From the NCBI GenBank assembly GCA_947650285.1, contig CANTFL010001418.1, positions 52,758 to 116,757 on the forward strand: DNA of 64,000 nucleotides, read 5' to 3'. The translations under genes and the position numbers were made by a program. This document shows, piece by piece, positions 22,292 to 33,056 of the stretch. Origin of the DNA: Hyaloperonospora brassicae. Lineage: Eukaryota > Oomycota > Peronosporomycetes > Peronosporales > Peronosporaceae. Under the pieces are notes generated by a model that saw nothing but the letters and a program-made list of their open reading frames with translations, was not told the DNA's origin and did no database searches. How positions within the stretch are numbered: the stretch's first letter is position 1; each line of letters opens with the position of its first letter.

Positions 22292-24250
22292 TTAAAATAC
22301 TCGGTCACCTAGTTTAAATTTCGACATGTTCTTACTACCTTTCTTGTTAGCGTTATGCTTTTGTTTATCTACTGCTTCTTGAAAGGCGTCACGCACAAAG
22401 CGCGTGATTCTATGTCGTGATGAAAGAAATTCGTCCGCAGCAGCCGAACTAACAGGTGTATTATATTCTTTACGAGCCAAACTACCGACGAGAGAAGCGA
22501 TGGGATACATCGCGTCGGAACTCGATATGTCATTGGCCATGGAATAAACATCGTAAATTGCATCGGCAGCAACCCTAACTTCAACATAACCGAACATCAA
22601 TTTTTTCGGCGCGATCCCATTGGCAGATAATCTTCACCAAGTTGAGCGAGCAAGAAGCGCTCGGACGCGAGGGTGCCTCTCATTGTTCACAAAATATGGC
22701 GTCAACCCTATTGACGCATGAACTGCATCGTTGATTGCAACTTCGGCAAGTGGGAGATATGAACTTCAGGACGTGATTGATGTTGCTTAACTGCACAGCA
22801 CATCTTCATACACTCTGTTCACGCGCTACGTTTGCCCATCCGTATTTGGTTGGGCTGCCGTAGGCATATCAAATCGCGAATTTATAGCTGGAACAATCTA
22901 ATTTAAAAGCTGAAGTAGAACGCAAGTCACAGTACGAGACAATGGATTCTGTCAAGCCTATTGCCTGAATATAAGATCAATAAATATCTCCGCTGTCGTC
23001 TCGGTCGTAGCGTGCGTGGAGACCGAAGCAAAAATCACCATTTTGCTAGATCGATCTAAAAGAACTACTACGCTCGTGCGTTTCTATTCATTGCTGGGAG
23101 ACCAAAGTTGAACTTCGTGCTAGCTGAAAGCCTGGCTTCCGTGGCAATTGATAGCGATCGCGATGGGCTTTGTGAAACCTGCATCGGTTTCACACGCTGG
23201 TATTATTTAGAAGAGCATACCCGTTTCTGGATCTGCTTATTTGGTTTTGGTCGGTTGTACCTGCGCGGCCAAAATAACACGCGCGAAATGGTCTCGAGCG
23301 TCTTTTTGCGACCGGGGTGAGCACCGGCTCGAGTTATATACAATTCATAAAAAATGGTGCTTGAAAAACTTTATCAGCAGGAATGACGACACACGGTAGA
23401 TCAAAGACGTCTATCGAGTACGTCAGCAGCATGCCATCAACCGCTTAACACTTGACTTAGTCGCGCAATGGTTTCGTCAAGTTCGCGAGTGACCCCTTAC
23501 CAGGGTATAAACGATAATTAATTGTTTTAATGTAGAAATAATTTGCGCATAAGACCTAGCGATATGAGTCCGGATTATAGAGCGGGTGTTGTAATAATGG
23601 CATTAAGCCCAGCTGAATACGGAACAAAAAAATTTCAGCATGTTCGTCGTTAGCACCAGCTGGCTCATGGATTACCCATATGGATGACCCATGTCACGTC
23701 GAGGATCGTATTCGGGAGTTCGAGAAAGCGAATTTAGCAAGAATGAATCATTTGCCGGCCTTGTAAAATGCCACAAAATTATAGTGTCAAGTAAGGCAGC
23801 CAACGATCCTTACGCTGAAACAAGTGAGGAGTCTTGATGTCTGTACGCATTGATGCGTGGTTTGTTTAGAAGGACATGACCTTCTCGCCGAGAATGTATA
23901 CGCGATACTTGATCGGAGTATAAGGAATAGCCAAAAGGTGCTTGTCGCGCACTTACTGTTTTTACGAGCCGGATTCATCTGTCGTGACTGTAAGCTCACG
24001 ACGCTCCCTCGGCCTTCATCGTCAAATTGAATATGTACGCATTGAATCGAATAGTTACTTGTGTCAAATACCACGTGTAATGGCTTGGAGACATTACGCA
24101 GCATTAGCTCTGGTGCATCTGACAAGGTCTTTTTCACGCAGTCGATTGCATGTTGATGCTCCGCCTTCCACGACCAAACTGCGTCATTTTCTGAAAGGTT
24201 GAATATGACTGACGTAAGTAGGCAAATGATTCGTATACGTATGTGATAAA
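22292..24250 (-). pseudogene. Decayed Gypsy pol (RT end, RNase H, integrase)
   Basis: Minus-strand reading shows VWSWKAEHQHAIDCVKKTLS then LHVVFDTSNYSIQC (the RNase H start, equivalent to FHVVCDASDFAIGC in element 2) at 23990-24190. The integrase core has VVLLDRSSKMVIFASV near 23060 and NTDGQT followed by a stop and RVNRVYEDVL near 22840. The integrase tail has FLSSRHRITRFVRDAFQEAV at 22300-22450. The Arg in RFVRD occupies the place where elements 1 and 2 carry a TAG. Many stops and shifts are present. Confidence 0.8.
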
Positions 24251-24320
24251 TTTACCGGGACGAGCCATCGACGCAAATCAGCTTGGTTCCTGGGCGTAGG
24301 CCAAGAACTTATCGAGAAAA

Positions 24321-24992
24321 TGTGGTGGAGTAGTGATCACAAATTCTTTGTGGTCCCGACTTTCCGCTGGCGCTTGGACGACCGACTAACGGAGGGGTTA
24401 CAACGATTCCGTGCTCTGTGTCTTCTTGATCACCTTTTGTGCCAGTCGGTGAAGCATGTTGCGCTATTCTCAATGGACTTAAGTCGAAGTTGAACCCAAC
24501 CGGTTTAGGGGCAGGTTTCGATCGGGTGGAAATTCTTCACCCGGTCAAACGTGGGGGTGGATCGCGTGGAAGTTCCTCACTGGATCGCAAGTACACTTAG
24601 GCTCTCTCCCAGATTCGTCTATTTCAAGGTTGATGCTTGATACGCGAGTCTTCTGACCGCTTGAGCCGTCTCGAGATCTTGGATCTGAACTGTTAGGTTC
24701 CCTGCGTCCGATCGCAGTTGAGGGAGGGGAAGTGAGAACTGATGTTCCGCCTGGCCAAACAATTCAAAGGCGAAGATTGTAAAGAAGCGGGCGACTCCTT
24801 ATTCAACGGGAAGGCAAAGTTCCTACCCGGGAGAAGTCGACGCGTGTCTTTCGTATCAAATTCAATTCTCTTCATTTTCAACCAACCAAATCCAAAACCT
24901 ATGACTATGCCTATCTGTTCGTTAGATAACTGTTGCGTATAGCCTGTCTGTGCAATTCTCCTCGTGCATCATGTGGTACACAGCAGATACCC
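24321..24992. other. Probable Gypsy debris, not resolved
   Basis: Contains GATCG(G)GTGGAA...TTCCTCAC-type repeated phrases at 24515-24600, reminiscent of repeat-rich Gypsy 5' regions. No coding remains could be assigned. Confidence 0.3.
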
Positions 24993-25135
24993 AGGTGGTA
25001 GATCGCTCGTTAGTGGATGGCTAAAATGTGGATAACTCCATAGTGGATCGCTCCATAGTGGATCGCTAGGTGGTGGATCGCTCGGATAGTGAATCGCTCG
25101 GATAGTGGATTGTTAGGGTAGTGGATCGCGGTATG
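24993..25135. repeat. Short tandem array around ATAGTGGATCGCTCGG
   Basis: About seven imperfect units of roughly 16-22 bp with core TAGTGGATCGCT (for example at 25040, 25055, 25085, 25102 and 25118). It ends in GATCGCGGTATGCGATC, itself an inverted repeat. Unit lengths vary and there are no spacers. Confidence 0.6.
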
Positions 25136-28100
25136 CGATCCACACCAATTATGTGTCCACGCAATCAAGTCTTACACACCCAGGGTGGATCATGATCAAT
25201 TTCTCGAGTCTCTGATCGGGCATCCCACATCGGATAGCCGTTACTTTTAAGGCCTCGCGTGTTTGATGATCTTGACGATCCACTCCTCCAGCCTGCTTCC
25301 ATATGCGCATCTCTTCCTTTTTCGTTAGCGATCCAGTATTCCAGTTAATGCTTACCCCAGGAGCGATCCTGTCCTTGTGACTTGGTGATCCAAGCCCTTG
25401 ATCGCGTATCGTGCTCGGTCAGTCCTCGATACTTCACTATACTCCTTCATGACCGTAAGGTATTTCTATAAGCATATTTTTCACAGTCGTTTTCTGTCAT
25501 TCAGTCGTGCGATCCCATCATTCGTGACAAAGGGCCTATCTCCGAGCGCACATCACCACTAATTCGATCTCGCACTTTATACGGTCTGTGTGATTTGTAC
25601 GTTCCATTAGTGTTTATCTGCGCATCTCCACATAAGTTTTTAGGTATTGCTCATCATTAGGTGAAGTCGGTCTCACAACGAAGTTGATTTGAGTTACGAT
25701 CTTGAAACTACCCAAATTTGCTAATGAAGGTCGAAAAAAACCCCAACTTGAGCCTTGCTCTATAATCCTGTGCTCACCTTGATCATCCGCTCGGTAGGAC
25801 TGGATTATCGCTTTGTTTCGTCCTTGCGAGATATCAATCTCGCTCTGTTTTTGGGAGTGGGGTTATAATCTCCTCACCACACAAAAATCGGTCTTCTTGT
25901 ATCGTTCCCTTGCGTGATCCAGAATTCAAATTTTCGTCACATATATTTGACCACTTGAATTGCCTCGCATTTTTATTTTCATACTTCGTAATTGTATCCT
26001 GCGTTTAATATAAAATTATGATTTGATAATATTTAATGCGATCTGATCGAAATATCCCGTGACTTGTTTTGTGATGCTGGTTGAGGACCTAAGATTATAG
26101 TTGTATGTAATATGACACGATTTCCTGCATCATGTGTTAGTCAGAGATTTTTCCGGAAAAGAGAAATGGTTGTCGTGAGAATGCGAAGTAGACTCTGAGT
26201 CTCTACATCATGATTTTAAGTAAAATCTAGCCTAAAAATATAGCTATGCTGAATCACAGGATAATCTCACGACCGACGTCACTTGATGTTAAATTTTCCT
26301 TTCGAATACGTGAAAACATTCACGATCGGTGTTTCGCTTTTCACCAATGATCTCGGTAACATATGCTATAATAAAACATCATTTTACCTCGAATTTTAGG
26401 ATATGGTCAAAAACATCGAATTTTTTATGATATAATACAACAACAGGGTAATCTATTAGAAAACTGTACGTGGATAGTTTTTTCACTATTGATCCGGGCA
26501 ATTTTTACCCGCAATCATAAAATAATACAGCGCGAATCGTAAAGTGAATTGTTTACACCCATTTACAGCACCTTAAAATTAATTTATACCATCAACAATC
26601 ATTCGATATTGGTTTACGAATCCACACCGTGATCTCAAGTATCCGTTTCCATGTAGTGAACGGTGTTATTAGACACAACTCTGATCAGTCCTTCGTTGGT
26701 ACACACGGTCTTTCCACGTATTAATGAAAAAAATTCCACCATTTAGTTTGCGTGATTAGATCAGGAATATTTTAGATCGGTCAGGTCGGGTAATTGCGAT
26801 TTCAGCTACATTACATTATCCCGACCATCCAATTCTCTGTCACATGGTCAATATTTGCATTTGTTTCCTTTCCATCAATTAATTTTTTTACAAATTATAC
26901 ACCTTGATCTTGATTAAAAAAGGACAACAAATCGACATAGACCCTAGGACAGAAGCGCCTGGTCTCAAATCGAAACCATTGTCATTGAATGTCTTTCAAT
27001 ATGATCGAGGTCCAGTTACACTATCCAGTAATTTCCGGGACCAATCAGACTCACATCCCTTCTTTTATGGACAAGTATCAATAACATTCATTTCAAGAGT
27101 GAATTTGCCAACTGTGCATCAGAAGAGCGAGCGTATACCTATATTTGTCCTCGATCACATGCTTTGTTTGTCTTTGTATATAATTGTGGATCAAACGGGA
27201 ATATATTCTCTTTTGCGTATGTGCCATATAGACCTATATTTAAGGTATCATTTTCTTTATTGAGATCATATTGTTCGACGTTTGCTCGATGATCGTTTTG
27301 CCTGATTACCGCTCGAGCCGTTTTGCGATCTTGTATGTAAACACTTGTGGTGTACTGCGTCCACGCGCACTAAAGTGCGGTGTCTTAGGCCTTCTATTCA
27401 CCTGGCCATATATTAAATGATACTACTGAGAACCAATGCGTTTGAGGTCTTTAGGAACTTCGAGAGGCCGTTTATATCGATCCCGGACAAAGAATATGAT
27501 TTGCGATACCTAAAATACATTCATTAAAGTGTATTTAAACTAACCAACGATAAATGTTCAGCCGTGGATTTTCCTTGGGTCAGGATATTGCGGTCTGTGT
27601 TGCTTGTAATAAAAAGTTGTATCTTTAATTCGTCGGATATTATACTTTATAAAGCGGTATATGTATCGTCATAGCTTGAATACTTACGTACAAACCTGAT
27701 GGGTTGCATTCAACACAATGCCCTTTGTCCTTCTCTCGCAGCTAAAAGTAATCTGATTATTCTTTTAATTCTACTCTCACAGCTACTTAGATACATCAAC
27801 CATTCTTTGTACACTCCATTAGTATGTCAATAAAGAGTCTCTGTGACGGCCCCCTACTATTCAGGTAACGTTCGTCATTGAATCTGCGATTGCGATCTTG
27901 CAAGCTCATATTGATTTTTAGTCTGCATCATTGCTATTTCGAAAATATTCTGGGAAGCAGGATCCGGCTTCTTAGGTCGCGTAGTGGTGATGAAACCACT
28001 AAGTATGTGTTCAGCTACAAAAATGTTTTCTTTCGCACTTAATATAGGCGCTATCCGAGCTTACCATTTCTTGATCAGGTTTACCCCAATAACTCTAGCG

Positions 28101-30100
28101 CTTTACGGCTAATATATAATGATGATACATCAATCTTACATATGAGTGAATATTTCTTGTTACACCACTTAAGCGTTTAGGTCGGCTATTCGTATGAGTA
28201 ATTGATTCTATGTTACTGTCTTGCAGATCGGTGTCTCTGTATAAAAATAGGAATTTGGATGCATCAAATTGTCTTCGTGAGGCTAAACTGTATTATAAAG
28301 CGATTCTACAATACAAAAGCATGCTCTTTTTCATCCTTTAGATTCCGCATCGACCACACTTGCACAATAAACGCGTCGGATGTGTACAATTTTTGATCGA
28401 TCAGAATATAACCATGTAAAGCAATATATAATCTAACACGCCGTCGCCTAATCGAAAGTGAAGACGCAATGAACGACTCGCTAAGTTGCTGTCGAATGAG
28501 TAAGTTACATAAAATGGTGTACATATGATGTAAATGCGAAAATTGAAGAGCTATGTGTTTAAAAAACGAGCAATATTGATTGACGATTCGTGTATATAAG
28601 GCTTAACGTCGGTAAACGTGTTAGGCTGATGGTCTCATTTGTTCTTCGGATCACTCTAATTCCACCGCATCGTATAGCATTATTCTTTTTAAATAGAAAA
28701 TGGATCAGTTACCATATTTATAGAGTTTGTAAGACAACATGCAAAATGCGTCCAAAATATACGGGACATCGAAGCAAGTTATGTAATGAATGGAACTGAT
28801 AAAAGCCTATATTACCCAGATTCATTTTTAATCGCATAATTTGTTGTTGCTATTGAAGTCACCACACTCATCTCTGAATATTCTTGTACAACCACTTGCA
28901 AGAAGTTCCAACAAATTTTAGGTAAAATCGTAGATGGCAGGGTTGCTTTTCTTGTTTCTATATTATAAAGCTTAGTATCGCTACTATTACTTGCCAGAAT
29001 AGGTGCTTTTTGTACCTTAATGTATAGCGGGACGTAAGTGTAAATGGCCCCAGAAGGCGACATTTAGATTGCCTCTACTCACTGGTACAGATCAAAATTC
29101 TGCGATGACTTCAGATCGCACTATGAATATATTGCGAGCGAGAAGAGCACGCTGTATACCGTGTAGCCGACAAAGATGCTAGATGCTTTGATTGGGCCAT
29201 GTGGATACACATAAGAAAGCAAGTAAGATACCATGAGGTTGAAGGTGATCGTGAGTGGAGTATCGAGTAAAGCAGTTTGGATGCTACGAATATCGATTCC
29301 TAATGATTTTTGCAACGGGTATCACTGTGTACTTAGCCTATAAAATAGCTTGCATCAAACGTATATTTAATGTGTAGCACAATATACCAAAATAGCGATG
29401 TATCTACATTTCTAACTGGGTACATACGCGTAATCTGATACATCGATTTTCGTCATGCTTAGTTATATTGTTCTGCGCCGAAGGTTCTGGCCAGTCATTC
29501 TCGACAATGGTATAAACTAATATGTCAATGGGTAACAAAAAGCAGGTCCTACACAACCAAATAGCTAATAAGCGTCTTTTTTATCCATTTTCTGACATTG
29601 TCGTAGATGGGCAAACATTGTTCGTGTCCTGCGAGATCTGAAGCATGTATGGGGCGAGCGTGAAGTCTGAACACATAACTTAATTTTAAGATTTTTTGAT
29701 TGCAGTATGTGTTTCTCAAGTTATGGCTTTAAAGCTAAAATTATTGTCCACTGCAGAATTTTTTTAGATGTGATGACGAACTTTACAAATAAATGGTGGT
29801 TTTTTTATTTTTTATGGTTTTACAATTTTTGCTTGATTTGTATACTGTATGTTTTTATGATGGACTAAAAAAAGACGATTGTCTTATGTATTTTGTACAT
29901 CTGGCAATACGTCTCTTATCGATATTATCCGGAGTTAAGTACATCTTTTGGTGCATCTTATATGCTACTTCGAAATTCATTTTTTACGCTAAAATTTTAG
30001 GGCTGAAATTCTACGTGCGTATTGTAAACGGACAACGACCGCTAGAACAATTAATGGTCAAGTGGACGATATCGATACTTCTTCTTCATTTATCAAATCA
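25136..30100. other. AT-rich region without credible genes
   Basis: Numerous short ORFs of biased composition (Leu/Ile/Tyr/Phe-rich), for example 26904-27263 and 29793-30122. They lack recognisable domains and look like chance ORFs in AT-rich DNA. No LTR termini or RNA genes were recognised. Confidence 0.45.
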
Positions 30101-31451
30101 TTTATCTACAGGCAGTTTATAAACTGATAGACCCCACAAAAAAGAAGTGTGTGGTACGTGCCGTGTGATTGACATACACAAAAACTAACATAGACAAAAA
30201 AGTGGCTGCGAACAAATTCGTCCGTCGCGTAACGCAAACTTACTTACTTTGTGTTAGCCCTTCTGAAACGCAAGAAAGTGACTTGCACAGGCAGGACATG
30301 ACCACTGCGAAGGGATGTGACCGTAAATCAATCATCGTTGAGATATCGATGCGGTAATTTGCGCGAAGGATAGCACTCTTTATGTAGACACCACCAGAGT
30401 GGTCAACTTAGTTGTGGTCTTGTCTTGAGCAGTTTGTTATAAGGTTAGCAATATATTTGATAAGAATAATATATTGATAAGATCAATTAGCCGAAGACGT
30501 GCCGGCCATATTAGTCTCGACCTCGAGGTCCTCGTCAGAGATTGTGAGACCTAATCAGTGTTAAGTGACGTGCACAACTTCGTGGACGTCGCTGTATGGG
30601 CCTTGCTTGTCAGTAACACATCCATTCAGATTCGATCCGACGTCATCGTGGCGCGGGAAAGAGCACGCGGGATTACTAGCTCCACTCTTGATGGGATGTG
30701 CGAGTATTGATTACCGACGCCATCCTGTCGTTCCTAGTATCTCGATATGATATGTGAGAGGCTTTTTAGTCTTTGTGCGACGGCATTCAGCGCAAGGGCT
30801 GTCGCGATGAACAGCAACTTGCTGCAAGAGGATATACGCAGTCGACCGAGCATCGACGCGTGGAGAGCACTAATGAGTGTCACAAGCTTCCAATCGCCTC
30901 TCTCGCGACAATCGAAACGAGCTGTGATCAAGTAGCTTGAGGGAACTGCGCGCACCGATTTTGTGCGTCACCATCTGCCTGTCTCATCCTTCTGCATCAA
31001 CACGTTTAGCTGTCCCCCTTGTGTTCAGTCCCCTCCCGCTGAGAGAAAGTTCCGCAATGCGTCGCTCCGCCTGGTGTTCGAAATGGCGGTTCTCGTAAGT
31101 ACCCCGTGTAAGCTGGGTAAAGGAGGGCTCAGGGACTTGGCTGTTTATCATGGCCATTCGGAGGCTGCTCGACTGACAAGCTACTCCATCAACGACTAAG
31201 GTTGCGGTGAAACGTTCTTCGTCGATCCGTCAAGCATTTGGCATAACCGGAGCACGGTGCGTGTGAATCTGCGGAGAAAGTTTTGATGCCTGGTTTCTCG
31301 ATCGCGACCAGGTGTGCTCGGTCAGAAACGGGGTTGGTAGAAGTGTCTGGCTTGGCTTGTAAACCATGGATTGGTCACGCGCTGGTACCGCAAATGTGCG
31401 CCACGGAAATTTATCACTTTCGAAACTGCAAGCATCCACGCGCACGCCGTC
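30101..31451. other. Upstream region of the effector gene
   Basis: From about 30490 the base composition becomes more GC-rich. Short frames at 30747-30935 and 30963-31199 have no recognised content; they could be remains of an older gene, but nothing supports a call. An out-of-frame ATG at 31366 precedes the effector start at 31452. Confidence 0.35.
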
Positions 31452-33056
31452 ATGCACATACATTGCATTCTGCGACCGGCATTGTGTGTCCCCCTCTTAC
31501 TCTCGCTGAGGGACGGCAACCAAGCATGTGCAACTGCTTCCGACGCCACTCAAGTAAGCCTCAACTCATCAGCTCTGGATGACACCGAGTCCGCCGCGGA
31601 GCCGGGTGTCTCAGATGTGGCGAAGAATATTCGCGAAGCCATAAAAAGCGAGGACCGGATGATCGATGTGGAAGCGCTATTGAGGTCGGCCCCTTATGTA
31701 TCTGACGCTGTGAAAGGCTTTAGGGCTTCCGGTCTCAAGGAACCTCTGGGCTTTCCGACTCTTTCATCGCACACCTATATGAACCATCAGGCCGAAGAAA
31801 TTGTCAGGAGCGCGGATGAATTGGGCGTGTCGGATCTTGCAGCCCGGCTGAAGAGCAATCAGCTTCTAGGATCGGGATCCGCGCGTGAGAATGCTGACAT
31901 GGCAATCAGAACCACGTTGTTCGCCAGGACCCCGGAAGAAGTGGCAAAGGAGCTTCTATTGCTTCGCGTGGAGAAGGACATGGAAAGCGAGGCCGAAAAG
32001 CTGCATAGACAATTCATTGTAGAGCTCGCAGATCATCCGAACGTGGTGTCTGGCGCGTGGGAGAAGTTGGGATTAAATCCCAATGAGGTTCTCAAGGGAC
32101 TCGGCTTGCACAAGACAACGACCTCGAGCTCCAGTGATTTCGAAGCTGCTGAGTCACAGTGGCGACATTACATCAATCTGTACGTCAAAAATCACCCGAA
32201 ATCGTCCAAGGCCGAAGACTGGTTGGATCCTGTACGTCGGGGTGGAAGATCGCACGACTACAGCCGAGGAATTGCGATCCGGCCTGGCCATGTTTCGTCT
32301 CCCAACATGCCGATCAATCATCACTCTGATGCAAACACTTTCGTCGACCGGTTGAAATCCCTGCGCCCTGCAAGTGATACCTCGGCGGTAAGCAAGGACG
32401 GCCAGATGCTCACCCGAATCGAGGAGTTCACTCACTTCGCCAAAAAAGCGATTTGGGACGTGAAGAGTTTTGCAAGTTTGCTGGATCGGCACCTTAAGAA
32501 GTCAGAGGGGTCCGGATTCGTCACACCTGACGAGGTAGTTAAGGTGTTGATGTCTCACAAAACCCTTACGGATGTGGTGCGTTTGCTGGTATCGCTTCAC
32601 CAGTATAAGTACCAGCAGGCCACGGCTACCGAATTACACAAGATCCTCATAAGACGCATCGGGGATCCAGACGAGATGTGCGCTGCGTGGATTATACAGG
32701 CATTGCGTCCCGAAACGTTGGGCGAATACCTCGGTGTAAAGTCCTTGGATGCAAACAACCACTTTGATAAGATGTCGCTCAATGCGTATTTGAACTACGA
32801 TGCTCGGTACAAGAAGGAGTTTCAACGGGCACTCAGAGGCAAGAACGCGGCGAAAGATGTCGCACCAAACAAAGGAGCAGAAGAACTGGATTTCCACATT
32901 GAAGACATTGACAACCATCCCGGCGACCTCGCTCGACTGCCACACAATGATTTCGATGGCATGTCGAGGAAACAGCAGACCAAGGACGCGGGCGTGCACA
33001 GTACACACATGGGAGGGATTGTCGGGCCAAGGCGAGCTGGCGTAGTGATGCGTTAA
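31452..33056 (+). CDS. Putative secreted WY-domain effector
   Basis: A 534-aa, single-exon protein; the ATG at 31452 was chosen because it opens a plausible signal peptide (about residues 1-27, hydrophobic stretch then an ACA-type cleavage site). The open frame upstream begins only with TTG. No canonical RxLR motif is present, but an EER-like SEDRM lies at 66-70, where the second part of the host-translocation region is found in oomycete effectors. Two alpha-helical units resemble the WY fold. In the first, Trp203 lies in AWEKLGLNPNEVLKGLGL and Tyr240 in WRHY. In the second, Trp413 lies in AAWIIQALRPETL and Tyr446 in LNAYLNY. WY proteins act inside plant cells to modulate immunity; the target here is unknown. 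The C-terminus is basic and probably disordered. It is an isolated gene in a repeat-rich region about 30 kb from the telomere, as typical for effectors. The RxLR-lacking class is the best fit. Confidence 0.75.
   Translation: MHIHCILRPALCVPLLLSLRDGNQACATASDATQVSLNSSALDDTESAAEPGVSDVAKNIREAIKSEDRMIDVEALLRSAPYVSDAVKGFRASGLKEPLGFPTLSSHTYMNHQAEEIVRSADELGVSDLAARLKSNQLLGSGSARENADMAIRTTLFARTPEEVAKELLLLRVEKDMESEAEKLHRQFIVELADHPNVVSGAWEKLGLNPNEVLKGLGLHKTTTSSSSDFEAAESQWRHYINLYVKNHPKSSKAEDWLDPVRRGGRSHDYSRGIAIRPGHVSSPNMPINHHSDANTFVDRLKSLRPASDTSAVSKDGQMLTRIEEFTHFAKKAIWDVKSFASLLDRHLKKSEGSGFVTPDEVVKVLMSHKTLTDVVRLLVSLHQYKYQQATATELHKILIRRIGDPDEMCAAWIIQALRPETLGEYLGVKSLDANNHFDKMSLNAYLNYDARYKKEFQRALRGKNAAKDVAPNKGAEELDFHIEDIDNHPGDLARLPHNDFDGMSRKQQTKDAGVHSTHMGGIVGPRRAGVVMR

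Larger units (their letters stand above)
20237..24320 (-). mobile_element. Decayed Gypsy element 3, 3' portion
   Basis: Minus-strand remnant. A 3' LTR-like segment (20237 to about 20558) starts TGTAACGGGGG in plus view. A purine-rich tract (minus CTCAAGAGAGGGC) follows near 20560, and its surroundings match the PPT/LTR junctions at 61170 and 62210. Next come antisense-gene remains on the plus strand, then integrase, RNase H and the end of RT on the minus strand. Nothing recognisable of gag or the 5' LTR was found above about 24300. Confidence 0.7.

Noticed and set aside
24993..25135. Possible CRISPR-like array
   Set aside because: Units vary in length, there are no unique spacers, and the context is a eukaryotic chromosome.
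29793..30122. Hydrophobic 109-codon ORF
   Set aside because: Composition (Phe/Leu/Ile/Tyr) follows local AT richness; no domain or splice context.
31552..31670. RxLR motif in the effector
   Set aside because: No Arg-X-Leu-Arg occurs between the signal peptide and SEDRM; only LLRS further on, outside the usual place.
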